Source: Epithemia pelagica (Eukaryota > Bacillariophyta > Bacillariophyceae > Surirellales > Surirellaceae). From it: a stretch of 64,000 nt of DNA. A program made the translations under genes and the position numbers. Numbering within the stretch: position 1 is the stretch's first letter; each line of letters begins with the position of its first letter. The stretch spans positions 1,488,001 to 1,552,000 of the forward strand of contig OX337229.1 in assembly GCA_946965045.2 (NCBI GenBank), given 5' to 3'. Below are positions 63,437 to 64,000 of this stretch, piece after piece. The notes beneath the pieces were generated by a model. That model saw only the letters and a list, made by a program, of their open reading frames with translations, had not been told where the DNA came from and searched no databases.

Positions 63437-63481
<45 letters not shown>

Positions 63482-63559
63482 GCAACAAGTCAACAGTTGT
63501 TACTGGATTACATGCGACAGATCCATTCTTGATGCAACATCTCTATCAGTAAAGGAAAC
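62881..63559. other. Intergenic region, no gene seen
   Basis: It contains a (CAA)n microsatellite near its right end and should hold the promoter of the following SET gene. Confidence 0.5.
63437..63487. repeat. (CAA)n microsatellite, about 17 units
   Basis: An almost pure CAA run with one CAG near its end. It lies ~75 bp upstream of the SET-domain gene's ATG, probably in its promoter or leader. Gln- or Leu-run frames here are artefacts of it. Confidence 0.95.
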
Positions 63560-64000
63560 ATGTTGCGTTTCTCGTTCTCTTTGTCGACTAGTACAATCTT
63601 TGCTCTAACGGTGCAAAGTGTGTGTCGAGCGGATGCAACTCTTGCTTCCACGGCTACAATCAACACATTGGGTGAAGTGGACAGAAATCAAGACATTTCT
63701 GTTGGCGACCAGACAAATTCGGTGGTAATTGAATCTGAGGAGGTATCGAAGAACAACAAGTCTGCGGCCTCAATAGAGAATCCTCCTCCGCTCGAATGTG
63801 GGATTTGGTTGGCGCCATCCGCGCTGACTGGGGCTGGTTTGGGAATGTACGCCGGAAAAAACTTTAAGAAGGGTGACATGCTGCAACATGTTGGCGATAT
63901 GTGCATCCCCATCGTTGACATTAGCGTAAACACCAGAGGGACAGATTTCGAGTTTTTGTGGGATCAGTATACCTGGAACTCGAACGCTCTGGGCATGGAT
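63560..64000 (+). CDS. Secreted or organellar SET-domain protein, N-terminal part (runs off the window)
   Basis: From the ATG at 63560 the frame is open to the window end (147 codons). Residues 1-24 form a signal peptide-like start (MLRFSFSLSTSTIFALTVQS) with probable cleavage near CRADA. After a Ser/Asn-rich linker, LECGIWLAPSALTGAGLGMYAG and KNFKKGDMLQHVGD at ~93-127 match the opening strands of a SET domain (GxG motif and following strand). The catalytic Tyr and cofactor pocket would lie beyond the window. A SET enzyme entering the secretory route or plastid would be unusual, though signal-peptide SET proteins do occur in diatoms. Substrate unknown. Confidence 0.65.
   Translation, partial: MLRFSFSLSTSTIFALTVQSVCRADATLASTATINTLGEVDRNQDISVGDQTNSVVIESEEVSKNNKSAASIENPPPLECGIWLAPSALTGAGLGMYAGKNFKKGDMLQHVGDMCIPIVDISVNTRGTDFEFLWDQYTWNSNALGMD

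Noticed and set aside
63195-63488. Poly-Leu minus-strand and poly-Gln plus-strand frames
   Set aside because: They are artefacts of the (CAA)n microsatellite.

Overview
This is a eukaryotic nuclear window, almost certainly from a diatom and probably a pennate one. The organism is inferred from three things. Two genes carry a domain expanded in diatoms (DUF6824-like, starting at an HPGNRRYTVLIQ motif). The Ty1/Copia retroelements are of diatom type, with protease motifs VDRGANGG and ELDSHADTC. A predicted plastid protein has a signal peptide followed by a diatom-style cleavage site (ADA|FVSLAP). Introns are short GT..AG introns. The window has no operons, rRNA or CRISPR. The species cannot be fixed from the sequence alone.

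Left third (1-13768): a large inverted-repeat DNA element whose left end lies outside the window. Its arms are a ~325-bp outer inverted repeat plus satellite-like arrays of ~188-190-bp units, in unequal copy number on the two sides. Between the arms lie a piggyBac-type transposase gene (minus strand, three introns, one frame break in a run of 14 G) and four apparent passenger genes. The notable passenger is an 894-residue protein joining a SET-like domain to a 2OG-Fe(II)-oxygenase-like double-stranded beta-helix. Another encodes a small acidic protein ending in a SUMO-interacting-like motif. A serine-protease-like gene (14153-15139) lies just outside, between two diverged copies of a ~90-bp sequence.

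Middle (15840-35381): a second DNA element with ~105-120-bp terminal inverted repeats and a perfect 10-bp target-site duplication (ATGCAAGCCC). It carries two convergent genes: a RecQ-like superfamily-2 helicase, now broken, and a ~1.7-kresidue protein that resembles DUF6589-type proteins and may be its transposase. The second gene is split by a Copia element (20455-32238, TSD GCATG) that keeps gag, protease and only the beginning of pol. That Copia element is in turn split by a complete young Copia element (24462-31448, LTRs differing at 2 of 240 positions). This gives a three-level nested insertion whose order can be read directly. The combination of helicase, DUF6589-like protein, TIR and 10-bp TSD is the best candidate here for an undescribed mobile system.

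Right half (35392-64000): host-like genes with smaller repeats between them. In order: a disordered protein ending in a CaaX-like box; a DUF6824-like protein; a 6-copy 178-bp tandem repeat leading into a 2OG-oxygenase-like gene that converges with a MULE transposase; a 608-bp hAT-like MITE (TSD CCTGTCC); a second DUF6824-like protein; a chorein/VPS13-like lipid-transfer protein; a plastid-targeted protein; an unrecognised gene of probably two exons; and the start of a secreted SET-domain protein that runs off the window.
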